A stretch of DNA of 64,000 bases. Source: Pseudorhizobium pelagicum. GTDB lineage: Bacteria > Pseudomonadota > Alphaproteobacteria > Rhizobiales > Rhizobiaceae. This document shows, piece after piece, positions 41,268 through 49,151 of the stretch. Location of the stretch: NCBI GenBank assembly GCA_000722615.1, contig JOKI01000002.1, forward strand, positions 95,114-159,113, read 5' to 3'. The notes below the pieces were generated by a model. It saw nothing but the letters and a program-made list of their open reading frames with translations. It was not told where the DNA came from and ran no database searches. Within the stretch, counting starts at the first letter, position 1, and each line of letters opens with the position of its first letter. A program made the position numbers and the translations under genes.

Positions 41268-42224
41268 TTAGAGGCCGAGTTCGGACTTGACGGCTGCCAT
41301 GGCATCGCCGCCGTCCCTGGTCGTGACGCCTTCGAGCCAGGGGCCGATGGCATCGGGGTTGGCTTTCAGCCATTTGGTCGCGGCGGCTTCCGCCTCCATG
41401 CTGTCGTTGAGGATGCTGCCCATGATCTCGTTTTCCATCGGCAGCGAGAACTCCAGGTTCTTCACAAAGGTTCCGACATTGGGGCATTCCTCGGTGTAGC
41501 CGGCGCGGACGTTGGTATAGACCTCGGCGCCGCCGTAGTTTGCGCCGAAGACCTCGTCGCCGCCGGACAGATAGGTGAGGTCGAAGCTGGCATTCATCGG
41601 ATGCGGCGCCCAGCCGAGGAAGACGATCGGATCACCGGAGCGGTCGGCGCGGGCGACCTGCGCCAGCATGCCCTGCTCGGAGGATTCCACCACATCGAAA
41701 TCCTTGAGGCCGAAGGTGTCGTTTGCGACCATGTCGAGGATCAGGCGGTTGCCGTCGTTGCCGGGCTCGATGCCGTAGATCTGGCCATCCAGCTCCTCGG
41801 CGTGCTCGGCAATATCCTTGAAATCGGTGATGCCGAGTTCGGCGCCCTTGGCGTTGGTGGCGAGCGTGTATTTGGCGCCGGTCAGGTTCGGACCGTAGGA
41901 TTCGACCGACTTGTCCTCGCGGTAGGGCGCCAGATCGGCTTCCATGGTCGGCATCCAGTTGCCGAGGAAGACGTCGATGTCCTTGTTCTTCAACGAGCTG
42001 TAGGTCACCGGAACGGAGAGGACCTTGACGTCGGTCTCGTAGCCCAGGGCCTTCAAGAGGACGGAGGCGGTTGCGGTGGTCGCCGTGATGTCGGTCCAGC
42101 CGACATCGGAGAAGCGGACGGGGCTGCAGGATTCTGGATCGGCTGCCGAGGCGATCTGTCCGAGTGCCAGAAACGAGATGGTTCCGGCCAGCAGGATCTT
42201 GAACGGTTTGGTCATTGGCATCAT
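41268..42224 (-). CDS. choX: Choline-binding periplasmic protein ChoX
   Basis: A 318-residue periplasmic binding protein with signal peptide (hydrophobic residues 8-22, cleavage near ASAAD). The mature part SCSPVRFSDVGWTDITATTATASVLLKALGYE, then DIDVFLGNWMPTMEADLAPY and VFLGWAPHPMNASFDL, matches the OpuAC/ChoX family, where aromatic residues form the cage for the quaternary amine; the Trp residues in GWTD, GNWMP and GWAPH are in the right places. The start (ATGATGCCAATG, first ATG at 42222-42224) follows GGGAGCGCC. First gene of the choline uptake operon; choline would feed glycine betaine synthesis for osmoprotection and carbon supply. Confidence 0.93.
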   Translation of the reverse strand: MMPMTKPFKILLAGTISFLALGQIASAADPESCSPVRFSDVGWTDITATTATASVLLKALGYETDVKVLSVPVTYSSLKNKDIDVFLGNWMPTMEADLAPYREDKSVESYGPNLTGAKYTLATNAKGAELGITDFKDIAEHAEELDGQIYGIEPGNDGNRLILDMVANDTFGLKDFDVVESSEQGMLAQVARADRSGDPIVFLGWAPHPMNASFDLTYLSGGDEVFGANYGGAEVYTNVRAGYTEECPNVGTFVKNLEFSLPMENEIMGSILNDSMEAEAAATKWLKANPDAIGPWLEGVTTRDGGDAMAAVKSELGL

Positions 42225-42411
42225 GGCGCTCCCTGTTCTTATGTTCCCGGTCATTATCAATATATGCGGAGGAGAGGCAAGCTTGCCCGAGGGCGGCAGA
42301 TCGTGTCGGCTTTGCAACGGGGGGCGCCCGATGCACCTTCTGCGGTGTTTTTCTGTGGTTTCAGGTTCCTGTGGACTTTTCCTCAGACGCCGTCGGCAGC
42401 AGAACGGCGGC

Positions 42412-42993
42412 ATGGCCAAGCTTTACTTCAACTACGCGACCATGAACGCGGGAAAATCGACGCTGCTGCTGCAGGCGTCCTACAATTACCATGAGCGCGG
42501 CATGCGCACGGTGATCCTGACCGCCGCGCTCGACAGCCGCGCCGGCGTCGGGCGGGTGGCGTCCCGGATCGGTCTTGGCGCGGATGCCATCCCCTTCCGC
42601 GAGAGCGACGACCTGCATGCGCTCGTCACCAACCTGCATCGCGACGAACCGGTGGCCTGCGTCTTCATCGACGAGGCGCAGTTCCTGGCGCCGGAGCAGG
42701 TGTGGCAGCTGGCGCGTCTCGCCGACCGCTGCGGCATCCCAGTGATGGCCTACGGGTTGCGCACCGACTTCCAGGGCAAGCTGTTTCCGGGCTCGCAGGA
42801 GCTGCTGGCGATTGCCGACGAGCTGCGGGAAGTGCGCACCATCTGCTTCTGCGGTCGCAAGGCGACGATGGTGGCGCGCCTCGACGAGGAGGGCAAGGTC
42901 GTGCTGGAGGGCGCGCAGGTGGATGTCGGCGGCAACGAGAAATACGTCTCCTTCTGCCGGCGCCACTGGGAGGACAAAATCCGCTGTATCTGA
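42412..42993 (+). CDS. tdk: Thymidine kinase
   Basis: A 193-residue type II thymidine kinase that phosphorylates deoxythymidine in salvage. The P-loop is NAGKST (12-17), the Mg-binding DEAQF at 88-92, and the thymidine-binding lasso GLRTDFQGKLFPGS at 115-128. The C-terminal zinc ribbon shows Cys145 and Cys147 in ICFCGRK and FCRRHW with Cys182 and His185. The first pair is spaced CxC rather than the CxxC usual in the family, a small oddity. The ATG spans 42412-42414 and follows GGCGGC only. The gene is divergent from choX across 187 bp. Normal length. Confidence 0.95.
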   Translation: MAKLYFNYATMNAGKSTLLLQASYNYHERGMRTVILTAALDSRAGVGRVASRIGLGADAIPFRESDDLHALVTNLHRDEPVACVFIDEAQFLAPEQVWQLARLADRCGIPVMAYGLRTDFQGKLFPGSQELLAIADELREVRTICFCGRKATMVARLDEEGKVVLEGAQVDVGGNEKYVSFCRRHWEDKIRCI

Positions 42994-43085
42994 GCCGGAC
43001 TTGATTTCGGTCAAAGATGGTGCGGCCGGATGCGCCTATTCCCTTGCCGCGACGCCTCCCAAGGCTCGCGTCAGGAGATATAGAC

Positions 43086-43538
43086 ATGTTCAAGACTGCA
43101 AAGACCGCTTTCATTCTCGCGACAGGCCTCGCATTGTTCTCATTGCCCGCCTTCGGCGCCGAGATCGAGGTGAAGATGCTGAACAAAGGCAGCGACGGCC
43201 AGGCCATGGTCTTCGAGCCGGCGGCGGTCAGGGCCGCGCCCGGCGACGTGATCCGGTTCATGCCCGTCGACAAGGGCCATAATGCCGCTGCCGTGAAGGG
43301 GTTGATCCCCGAAGGCACGGAAGAATTCACCGGCAAGATCAACCAGGAGCTCACCGTCACCGTCGAAGAAGAGGGTGCCTATGTGATCAAGTGCACGCCG
43401 CACTTCGGCATGGGGATGATTGCGCTGGTGGTCGTCGGCGAGGGGACGCCGGCCAATCTCGATGCGGTGAAGAACGCCAAGATGCCGAAGAAGACCAAGG
43501 AACGGCTCGACGCTGCTGTGGCGCAGCTCGGCCTCTAG
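43086..43538 (+). CDS. Pseudoazurin, type 1 copper protein
   Basis: A 150-residue periplasmic blue copper protein with a signal peptide (hydrophobic residues 8-23, cleavage at FGAE). The copper ligands are His65 in DKGHNAA, Cys103 and His106 in [10 protein letters not shown] and Met111, in the pseudoazurin spacing (Cys-x2-His-x4-Met). Pseudoazurin carries electrons from the bc1 complex to copper nitrite reductase, nitrous oxide reductase or other periplasmic acceptors. No denitrification gene is in the window. AGGAGATATAGAC precedes the ATG. An isolated position suggests a general electron carrier. Confidence 0.94.
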   Translation: MFKTAKTAFILATGLALFSLPAFGAEIEVKMLNKGSDGQAMVFEPAAVRAAPGDVIRFMPVDKGHNAAAVKGLIPEGTEEFTGKINQELTVTVEEEGAYVIKCTPHFGMGMIALVVVGEGTPANLDAVKNAKMPKKTKERLDAAVAQLGL

Positions 43539-43627
43539 AACCGACCGAACCAAGTTTCGAGGTCGCCGTGGTAAATTCCTGCGGCGGCCTTATGTTCATG
43601 GCGTTGGAATCGGCTTCGGGGATCGCG

Positions 43628-44527
43628 ATGGGCAGGGGAAAAGGCATTGAAGGCGAGCTGGTGGCCCTCACCGGTGCGCTGGAGGCGCTCGACCAGCAGA
43701 TCGAGCAGGCGGCGCAGGACGTTGCCAGCGCTGCACGCGACAAGACAGGCTTAAGTGAGCCGGCGAAATCCCGGTTCAATACGATCCCGCAGGCATGGAC
43801 GGCCGCCCGGCAGACGCTGGTGAGCCTCGTTGTGGCGGTGGCGGACCGCAATGACGAAGCCGTGGCGCCGCTGGAGGACAAGCCGCAACCGACGAGATCC
43901 GAACGGCTTCGTGCTGCGTTCGCTCAGGTGCTTTCGATGCGCTGGTCGCAGAGGGCCGGGCCGAAGGCGCGATCGCTGGATGAAGCGCTGGCCCTGGCCG
44001 ACCGTCTCTACGGGCTGCTGCTGGCGCGGCGAGAGCGTATCGTCGGCGTGCGCCATGCGGTGGAGTCCGATCTCGTGGAAATGACCGGCCACCGGGCACA
44101 ACTGGCCGAAAACCTGATTGCCGCGGCGGAGCGGGAGGAGCGCGAAACGAGCGCCGTTTCGCTGCAGGTCGAGGACAGCCTGCAGGCGGTTCAGGACCTT
44201 GCGGCGGACTTCAACCGGCAGGTGCGCGAGCTGAATGCGCTGGTCAACAAGCTGACGCTGGAGGCCGAGCGTGCCATCGTGCTGTCCTGCGTCCTCGCGG
44301 ACGAAGGGGCGATGCCCGGCTCCTCGCCGGGCCTCGACAAGGTCCGCCTTGCGCATCTGCGGCCGCTGATCGAACTCCAGGAGAACGACATGCTGTCGAG
44401 CATCGAGATCGAGCGGCGCAGGGGAGGGATCGACGCCCGCTTCCGTGCCGCTTTCGAAAGTGCCGGCGACGGAGCGGCAAGCGGCGAACAGACGATTTCG
44501 GCTACCCCGGAGGTGCAGCATGCTTGA
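43628..44527 (+). CDS. Coiled-coil protein paired with DUF2333 gene
   Basis: A 299-residue, strongly helical protein with long coiled-coil stretches (ELVALTGALEALDQQIEQAAQDV and EDSLQAVQDLAADFNRQVRELNALVNKLTLEAE). No signal or membrane helix is seen. It overlaps the start of the DUF2333 gene by 8 bp, so both are translated together. I recall a coiled-coil family (DUF6384) as a frequent partner of DUF2333, but I cannot confirm that this is it. Starts at 43592 and 43598 are in frame; I chose 43628 because GGGGAT lies about 8 nt upstream. It may link the inner-membrane DUF2333 protein to a cytoplasmic partner. Confidence 0.7.
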   Translation: MGRGKGIEGELVALTGALEALDQQIEQAAQDVASAARDKTGLSEPAKSRFNTIPQAWTAARQTLVSLVVAVADRNDEAVAPLEDKPQPTRSERLRAAFAQVLSMRWSQRAGPKARSLDEALALADRLYGLLLARRERIVGVRHAVESDLVEMTGHRAQLAENLIAAAEREERETSAVSLQVEDSLQAVQDLAADFNRQVRELNALVNKLTLEAERAIVLSCVLADEGAMPGSSPGLDKVRLAHLRPLIELQENDMLSSIEIERRRGGIDARFRAAFESAGDGAASGEQTISATPEVQHA

Positions 44528-45683
44528 CCCCATCGTGCATTTCTTCCAGCGCATCTTCAGCGCGGTCGGTCGCGGCTTTGGCCTGCTGGTGGCATGGCTG
44601 GTGTGGCCCTTCCTCGCCGCCCATGGCTGGTATGCGGGGCGCAGCTGGATCATCAAGGCGCCGCTGGCGGCGATCTTCGTGCTGTTCGTCGGCCTTTACG
44701 GGTACTTCTTTTGGCAGACGCAGGTCTGGACCGCGTTCGATCCCGATTTCGTGGAGGAGTATCGCTGGTCTGAGCGGACGACTGCCGCCGGACAGCAGAT
44801 CCTAGCTCCGGCGCCGGCATCTGCCGATGCTGCCGGTACAGAGACCTCGACGACCGCGACCCCGGCCGGTCAATGCCAGTCGTCGGCCATCGTCGACGTG
44901 ATCGCCGACCTGACCGACGTCAACGTCAACCAGAACGCGTGGATTTCCTCCATGCTGCTCTACCGGCTCGGGCTGTTCGGGATCGACTGGGACCACACGC
45001 CCTTCCTCGACAACAAGGCGTCGTTCCAGCGGGGCGTGAACCAGGCGGTGCGCCGGACCTCGGTCGAACTGGTCGACACGCTGGCGCGCATGCGCGGGAC
45101 GTCGGGCATCAACAGCGAGCTGCAGGACGCTCGCAACAACCTGCAGTTCGACGAATACTCCTGGTATTTCGGGCTGAGCCCGTTCGGCCCGAAGACGCCG
45201 ACGCCGAGCTATTACCGGACCGCCATCGAAGGCTTCCGGGCCTTCAATACGGAGCTCGCCGCCTGCAACGCGACCTTCGACACGCGGGCCGACAATCTCG
45301 TGCAGTTCGTCGACCGGATTGCCAACGACCTCGGCAGCACGTCGGCGATCCTGCGCGAGCGGTCGGAGAACTTCAATTCGGGCTGGTTCGATACGCGGGC
45401 CGACGACCGGTTCTGGTTCGCCTATGGCCAGCTCTACGGCTATTACGCCGTCCTGTCGGCGGCCGGAGCGGACTTCTCGCAGGTCATCCGGGAGCGCAAC
45501 CTCGGGCCGCTCTGGACCGAGACGCTGACGCAGTTCCGCTCGTCGCTGCGCATCCAGCCGGCGATCATCTCCAACGGCCGCGAGGACGGCTGGATCATGC
45601 CGACGCATCTGGCGACGATGGGTTTCTATATCCTGCGGGTGCGCTCCAACCTCGTGGAGGTGCGGTCCGTTCTCGACCGCTGA
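44520..45683 (+). CDS. DUF2333 family inner-membrane protein
   Basis: A 387-residue protein with a membrane-anchoring region at the N terminus (helices about 15-40 and 46-70: GFGLLVAWLVWPFLAAHGW and APLAAIFVLFVGLYGYFFW) and a large periplasmic domain. The latter has DLTDVNVNQNAWISSMLLYRLGLFGIDWDHTPFLDNKASFQRGVNQAVRRT and SEDGWIMPTHL-like segments typical of the DUF2333 family (PF10095). Molecular function is unknown. The ATG overlaps the stop of the coiled-coil gene (ATGCTTGA), so stoichiometric production is likely. A role in envelope maintenance is inferred from topology only. Confidence 0.85.
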   Translation: MLDPIVHFFQRIFSAVGRGFGLLVAWLVWPFLAAHGWYAGRSWIIKAPLAAIFVLFVGLYGYFFWQTQVWTAFDPDFVEEYRWSERTTAAGQQILAPAPASADAAGTETSTTATPAGQCQSSAIVDVIADLTDVNVNQNAWISSMLLYRLGLFGIDWDHTPFLDNKASFQRGVNQAVRRTSVELVDTLARMRGTSGINSELQDARNNLQFDEYSWYFGLSPFGPKTPTPSYYRTAIEGFRAFNTELAACNATFDTRADNLVQFVDRIANDLGSTSAILRERSENFNSGWFDTRADDRFWFAYGQLYGYYAVLSAAGADFSQVIRERNLGPLWTETLTQFRSSLRIQPAIISNGREDGWIMPTHLATMGFYILRVRSNLVEVRSVLDR

Positions 45684-45758
45684 GGCAGGCGGAGGCCCTT
45701 GCTCTTTGTTTGACGCCTTCAGAACGCAAAACCGGTACCCACTTCTGCGGGAATTTCT

Positions 45759-46484
45759 CTAGTTGATCAGGCCGAGGCGGATCGCCTTGGCCACCAGCTG
45801 AGTGCGGTTGACGCAGTCCATCTTCTTGATGGCGTTGGTCATATGGGCGTTGACGGTGTGGTCCGAGAGCGACAGGATCCGGCCGATCTCCACGGAGGTC
45901 TTTCCCTGGGCCGTCCAGCGGACGACCTCGAGCTCGCGGGCCGAGAGGGGGCCCGGCAGGGTGAAACGCTCGGCGCGGCGCAGCTTCTCGAAGACGTCGA
46001 AGGCGTGCAGGGCGATCATGCCGAGCTCGTTGAGTTCCGACTGCCCGACCGGCGGACGCTCCCCATCAAATTGCAGCAGGAAGCGCTCTCCCTCCAGCGA
46101 GTGGAGCGGCATGACGGCGGACGTCTTCATGCCGAAGCGGTTCAACAGCTGAGCCAGGTCTTTCGGGAAGGACTCCCGGTGCAGCATTTCAGCCGATTCC
46201 AGGGTCCAGGTGCGCGGCAGCATCGATGAAATCAGCAAGGGCATGACCGGAGACACCGACAGAAAGCGGCTCTGGTCGAACTCCTGGACGAACTGGGAGG
46301 GCAAGGTGGTCTGGATCAGCAATCGTGCCAGCAGGTCTTCAGGCCTCGTTGGCATCATCAGCAGAGTGACGAAGGAAAAGTCGAAGGCGTGTGCGGTCTG
46401 CTCCAGCGCAGCCAAAACGTCTGCCTGAGAGTTGGCAGTCGAAATAGTTCTGCTGAGGATCGTTTGCCTCTCCGGCTTTTCCAT
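45759..46484 (-). CDS. LuxR-family regulator with autoinducer-binding-like domain
   Basis: A protein of about 241 residues with an N-terminal autoinducer-binding-type domain (FDFSFVTLLMMPTRPEDLL and following) and a C-terminal GerE helix-turn-helix: LSARELEVVRWTAQGKTSVEIGRILSLSDHTVNAHMTNAIKKMDCVNRTQLVAKAIRLGLI. No luxI-type synthase lies nearby, so it is an orphan or solo LuxR. The usual acyl-homoserine lactone contact residues (W-Y-D) are not clearly present, so the ligand may be different. Start uncertain: the ATG at 46482-46484 has AGGA too close, whereas a TTG at 46499 has GAGCAGA upstream. It is divergent from the haem receptor gene. Confidence 0.85.
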   Translation of the reverse strand: MEKPERQTILSRTISTANSQADVLAALEQTAHAFDFSFVTLLMMPTRPEDLLARLLIQTTLPSQFVQEFDQSRFLSVSPVMPLLISSMLPRTWTLESAEMLHRESFPKDLAQLLNRFGMKTSAVMPLHSLEGERFLLQFDGERPPVGQSELNELGMIALHAFDVFEKLRRAERFTLPGPLSARELEVVRWTAQGKTSVEIGRILSLSDHTVNAHMTNAIKKMDCVNRTQLVAKAIRLGLIN

Positions 46485-46696
46485 TCCTGTCGCTGACAAA
46501 TCTGCTCGCTTGCGGCTTCCCGGGGTGTTGCCGCACCACCGCGCATGAGCGGTCCCAGGGCGATTTACGACAAACTGTCAGCTTCACTTAGCTGGGTCCG
46601 GCTGGCGTGGCAATTTCTACTTAGTGCTGAAAGGGGGGCTTAAGGCTCACGACTTCGATTGAGTCTTAACAGCGCGTAAAGCGCTTCGCTAAAAGA

Positions 46697-46738
46697 TGAG
46701 TTTAATTGTCATGATATTTAAGTTGACAAAAGGAATCA
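46697..46738 (+). promoter_or_regulatory. Two TGA-N9-TCA iron-responsive operators
   Basis: Upstream of the haem receptor gene lie TGA-N9-TCA at 46697-46711 (TGAGTTTAATTGTCA) and at 46724-46738 (TGACAAAAGGAATCA). This spacing is the iron-responsive operator bound by RirA in rhizobia. The second overlaps TTGACA, a likely -35 element. RirA binding in iron-replete cells would block transcription of the receptor. The rest of the 381-bp gap (46485-46865) holds no gene. Confidence 0.8.
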
Positions 46739-46865
46739 TGTTTTTTAGATGGCGGAACAAGGGCAAGCCTGCCTGCCGCCACCGCTGAATCATCCGCCGA
46801 CCGCTTCCAGGCGGCGTGCCTTCGCACGCCGACGATGGCGCTCGACCATTCGAGAAAGGAACACC

Positions 46866-49085
46866 ATGACCTCCCGGACCACACGAAACCTGCTCATGAC
46901 CTGCACGGCAATCGTGGCACTCTCGGCTGTACAGAGCAGGGCGCAGGAACCTGCGGCGGCCGAAGCGACCGTGCTGGAAACGATCGTGGTGAAGGGCAAA
47001 CGCGTGGCGGTGCCCGCGGGCGGGGTGGCGGACACGCCGCTTGCCTCGCAGACGACGGCGGAGGAGATCGAAGCCAACCAGATCACCAGCCTGGATGATC
47101 TGGGCCGCAGCCTCGAGCCGGGCGTCTCGTTCAACCGCAACACCCGCAGCGTCAATATCCGCGGTCTGGAGCAGAACCGCGTGGTGACGACGATCGACGG
47201 CATCCCGATCCCCTATCTTCAGGACGGCGCGCGTGAGGCAGACGGCGGCGCGGACAGCTTCTCCTTCAGTTCGCTCTCCACCATCGACATCGTGCGCGGC
47301 GCCGATTCCAGCCGCGCCGGATCCGGTGCGCTGGGCGGCGCCGTGGTGCTGCGGACGCTGGAGCCGGAGGACCTGATCGGCGAGGGCCGCGACTGGGGCG
47401 GGGTGGCCAAGTCCACCTACGACAGCGAGGACAGGAGCTTCGGCGGCTCAGCGGCGGTGGCCAAGCGCATCGAGAACACGTCGGTGCTGTTCCAGGGCGG
47501 CTATCGCCGGGGACACGAACGCGACAACCAGGGCGAGGTGGGCGGCTATTCGACGACGCGCAGCGAGCCCAATCCGGCTGACTTCAACGAGTACAACCTG
47601 CTGTTCAAGCTGCGGCAGTATACGGACAGCGGCCATGTGTTCGGCTTCACCGGCGAGCGCTTCGAGCGGGACGAGGATATCGACAATCGGACCGGGCAGA
47701 GCCTGACCAGCACGTACCGGCCGGGGAACCTGGACGGGAGCGAAGACATCAGGCGCGACCGGCTGTCGCTCGACTACCGCTTCGATGCCGTTGGCGATGA
47801 CGCCTGGATCGATCGGGCGAATGCCGTGTTCTACTGGCAGAACGTGCTGCGCGAGAACGGCGCCGAGGGTTCCCGCGCGACCTCGCCTGCGGGCGCCTAT
47901 TCCCGCAACAATACGTTCGAGGAGCGCAGCATCGGGTTTGCCGGCAATGCCGAGACCTCGTTCGTGACGGGCGACCTGTCCCATCAGATGACAGGCGGCC
48001 TCAACATCGCCTTCTCCAAGGCTTCGCAATATTCGGGGGGTAACGATACGTGCCCGGGCGGACCTTATCCCACCAATCCGCGGCTTCCCTTCTACAGCTG
48101 CAACTTCCTGCACACCAACCAGTCCGACATGCCGGATGTGGACGGCAAGACGCTCGGCGTCTTCATCGAGGACAAGATCGGCCTGCGGGACGGGCCGTTC
48201 TTCCTGACGCCGGGGCTGCGCTACGACTGGTACGACTACGATCCGACCGCAACCGTCGCCTATACCAGCGGCGCGAACTACACCGGCATGCCGGCCGGCC
48301 AGTCGGAAGGACAGTTCTCTCCGAAACTGCGCGCCTCCTATGAGCCCGACCCGGGCGTGGAGCTCTATGCGCAATGGGCAATGGGGTTCCGGGCGCCTGA
48401 CGTCAGCGAACTCTATCTGAACTACGGGGCACCCGGCACCTATCTCACCGTCGGCAACCCGAACCTCGAGCCGGAAACGAGCAATGGCTTCGAGATCGGC
48501 GCGAACCTCGGGGACGATGACTTCGGCGGTCATCTCGGCGCCTTCTACAACCGCTACCGGAACTTCATCGACAGCGAGAGCCGCGTCGATCCCACCGGCA
48601 CCTATCCGATGGGCATCACGGAGTACTTCAACCGCAACAAGGTCCGGATCTACGGCCTGGAGCTTTCGGGCCACAAGCGCTTCAACAACGGCATGCGGGT
48701 TTACGGCGCGCTTTCGCTGGCGGACGGCGAGGATCTGGATTCCGGAGAGAGCATCCGTTCGGTGCCGCCGTTGAAGGTGGTCCTCGGCACCGGCTATGCC
48801 ACGGAAACCTGGGGCGCCGACCTCGTCTTCACCGCCGCCAAGGGTGTCGAGAACGATGCGGACGCCAATACGATCGATGCACCCGGCTACGGCATCTTCG
48901 ACCTGACCGGCTGGTGGGAGCCGGAGCAGACCCAGGGCCTGACCATCCGCGCCGGCATCTACAACATCTTCGACAAGACCTACTATGACGCCGTCAATCT
49001 GGCGACGATCACGACACCGCAGCCCGACGCCTATTATTCCGAGCCGGGCCGGACGTTCAAGGTTTCGCTGACGCAGCGGTTCTAG
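46866..49085 (+). CDS. TonB-dependent haem/haemoglobin receptor
   Basis: A 739-residue outer-membrane receptor. It has a signal peptide (about residues 1-27, cleavage near SRAQE), a TonB box region ETIVVKGKR, an N-terminal plug (ITSLDDLGRSLEPGVSFNRNTRSVNIRGLEQNRVVTTIDG) and a C-terminal 22-strand barrel ending in Phe (FKVSLTQRF). The FRAP box FRAPDVSELY and the NPNL box NPNLEPETSNGFEIG, both hallmarks of haem receptors such as HmuR, HemR and ShmR, are present. It imports haem with energy from TonB-ExbBD, encoded elsewhere. AAAGGAACACC precedes the ATG. Two TGA-N9-TCA operators upstream indicate iron repression through RirA. The haem transporter hmuTUV is not in the window. Confidence 0.92.
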   Translation: MTSRTTRNLLMTCTAIVALSAVQSRAQEPAAAEATVLETIVVKGKRVAVPAGGVADTPLASQTTAEEIEANQITSLDDLGRSLEPGVSFNRNTRSVNIRGLEQNRVVTTIDGIPIPYLQDGAREADGGADSFSFSSLSTIDIVRGADSSRAGSGALGGAVVLRTLEPEDLIGEGRDWGGVAKSTYDSEDRSFGGSAAVAKRIENTSVLFQGGYRRGHERDNQGEVGGYSTTRSEPNPADFNEYNLLFKLRQYTDSGHVFGFTGERFERDEDIDNRTGQSLTSTYRPGNLDGSEDIRRDRLSLDYRFDAVGDDAWIDRANAVFYWQNVLRENGAEGSRATSPAGAYSRNNTFEERSIGFAGNAETSFVTGDLSHQMTGGLNIAFSKASQYSGGNDTCPGGPYPTNPRLPFYSCNFLHTNQSDMPDVDGKTLGVFIEDKIGLRDGPFFLTPGLRYDWYDYDPTATVAYTSGANYTGMPAGQSEGQFSPKLRASYEPDPGVELYAQWAMGFRAPDVSELYLNYGAPGTYLTVGNPNLEPETSNGFEIGANLGDDDFGGHLGAFYNRYRNFIDSESRVDPTGTYPMGITEYFNRNKVRIYGLELSGHKRFNNGMRVYGALSLADGEDLDSGESIRSVPPLKVVLGTGYATETWGADLVFTAAKGVENDADANTIDAPGYGIFDLTGWWEPEQTQGLTIRAGIYNIFDKTYYDAVNLATITTPQPDAYYSEPGRTFKVSLTQRF

Positions 49086-49107
49086 GGCGGCCCGCATCAC
49101 GGAAAGG

Positions 49108-49139
49108 AAGGGCGGTGCGATCGGTCGCGCCGCCCTTTT
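49108..49139 (+). terminator. Rho-independent terminator after haem receptor
   Basis: AAGGGCGGTGCGA (49108-49120), loop TCGG, TCGCGCCGCCCTT (49125-49137), with T residues to 49139. A 13-bp stem with one T-G wobble directly after the receptor gene. It also lies just downstream of the convergent DUF2235 gene. Confidence 0.85.
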
Positions 49140-49151
49140 GCGTTACCTGCC

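Noticed and set aside
47448-49100. A 550-codon frame antisense to the haem receptor
   Set aside because: No start signal, no domain, and it ends in the gene on the other strand. The receptor is unequivocal.
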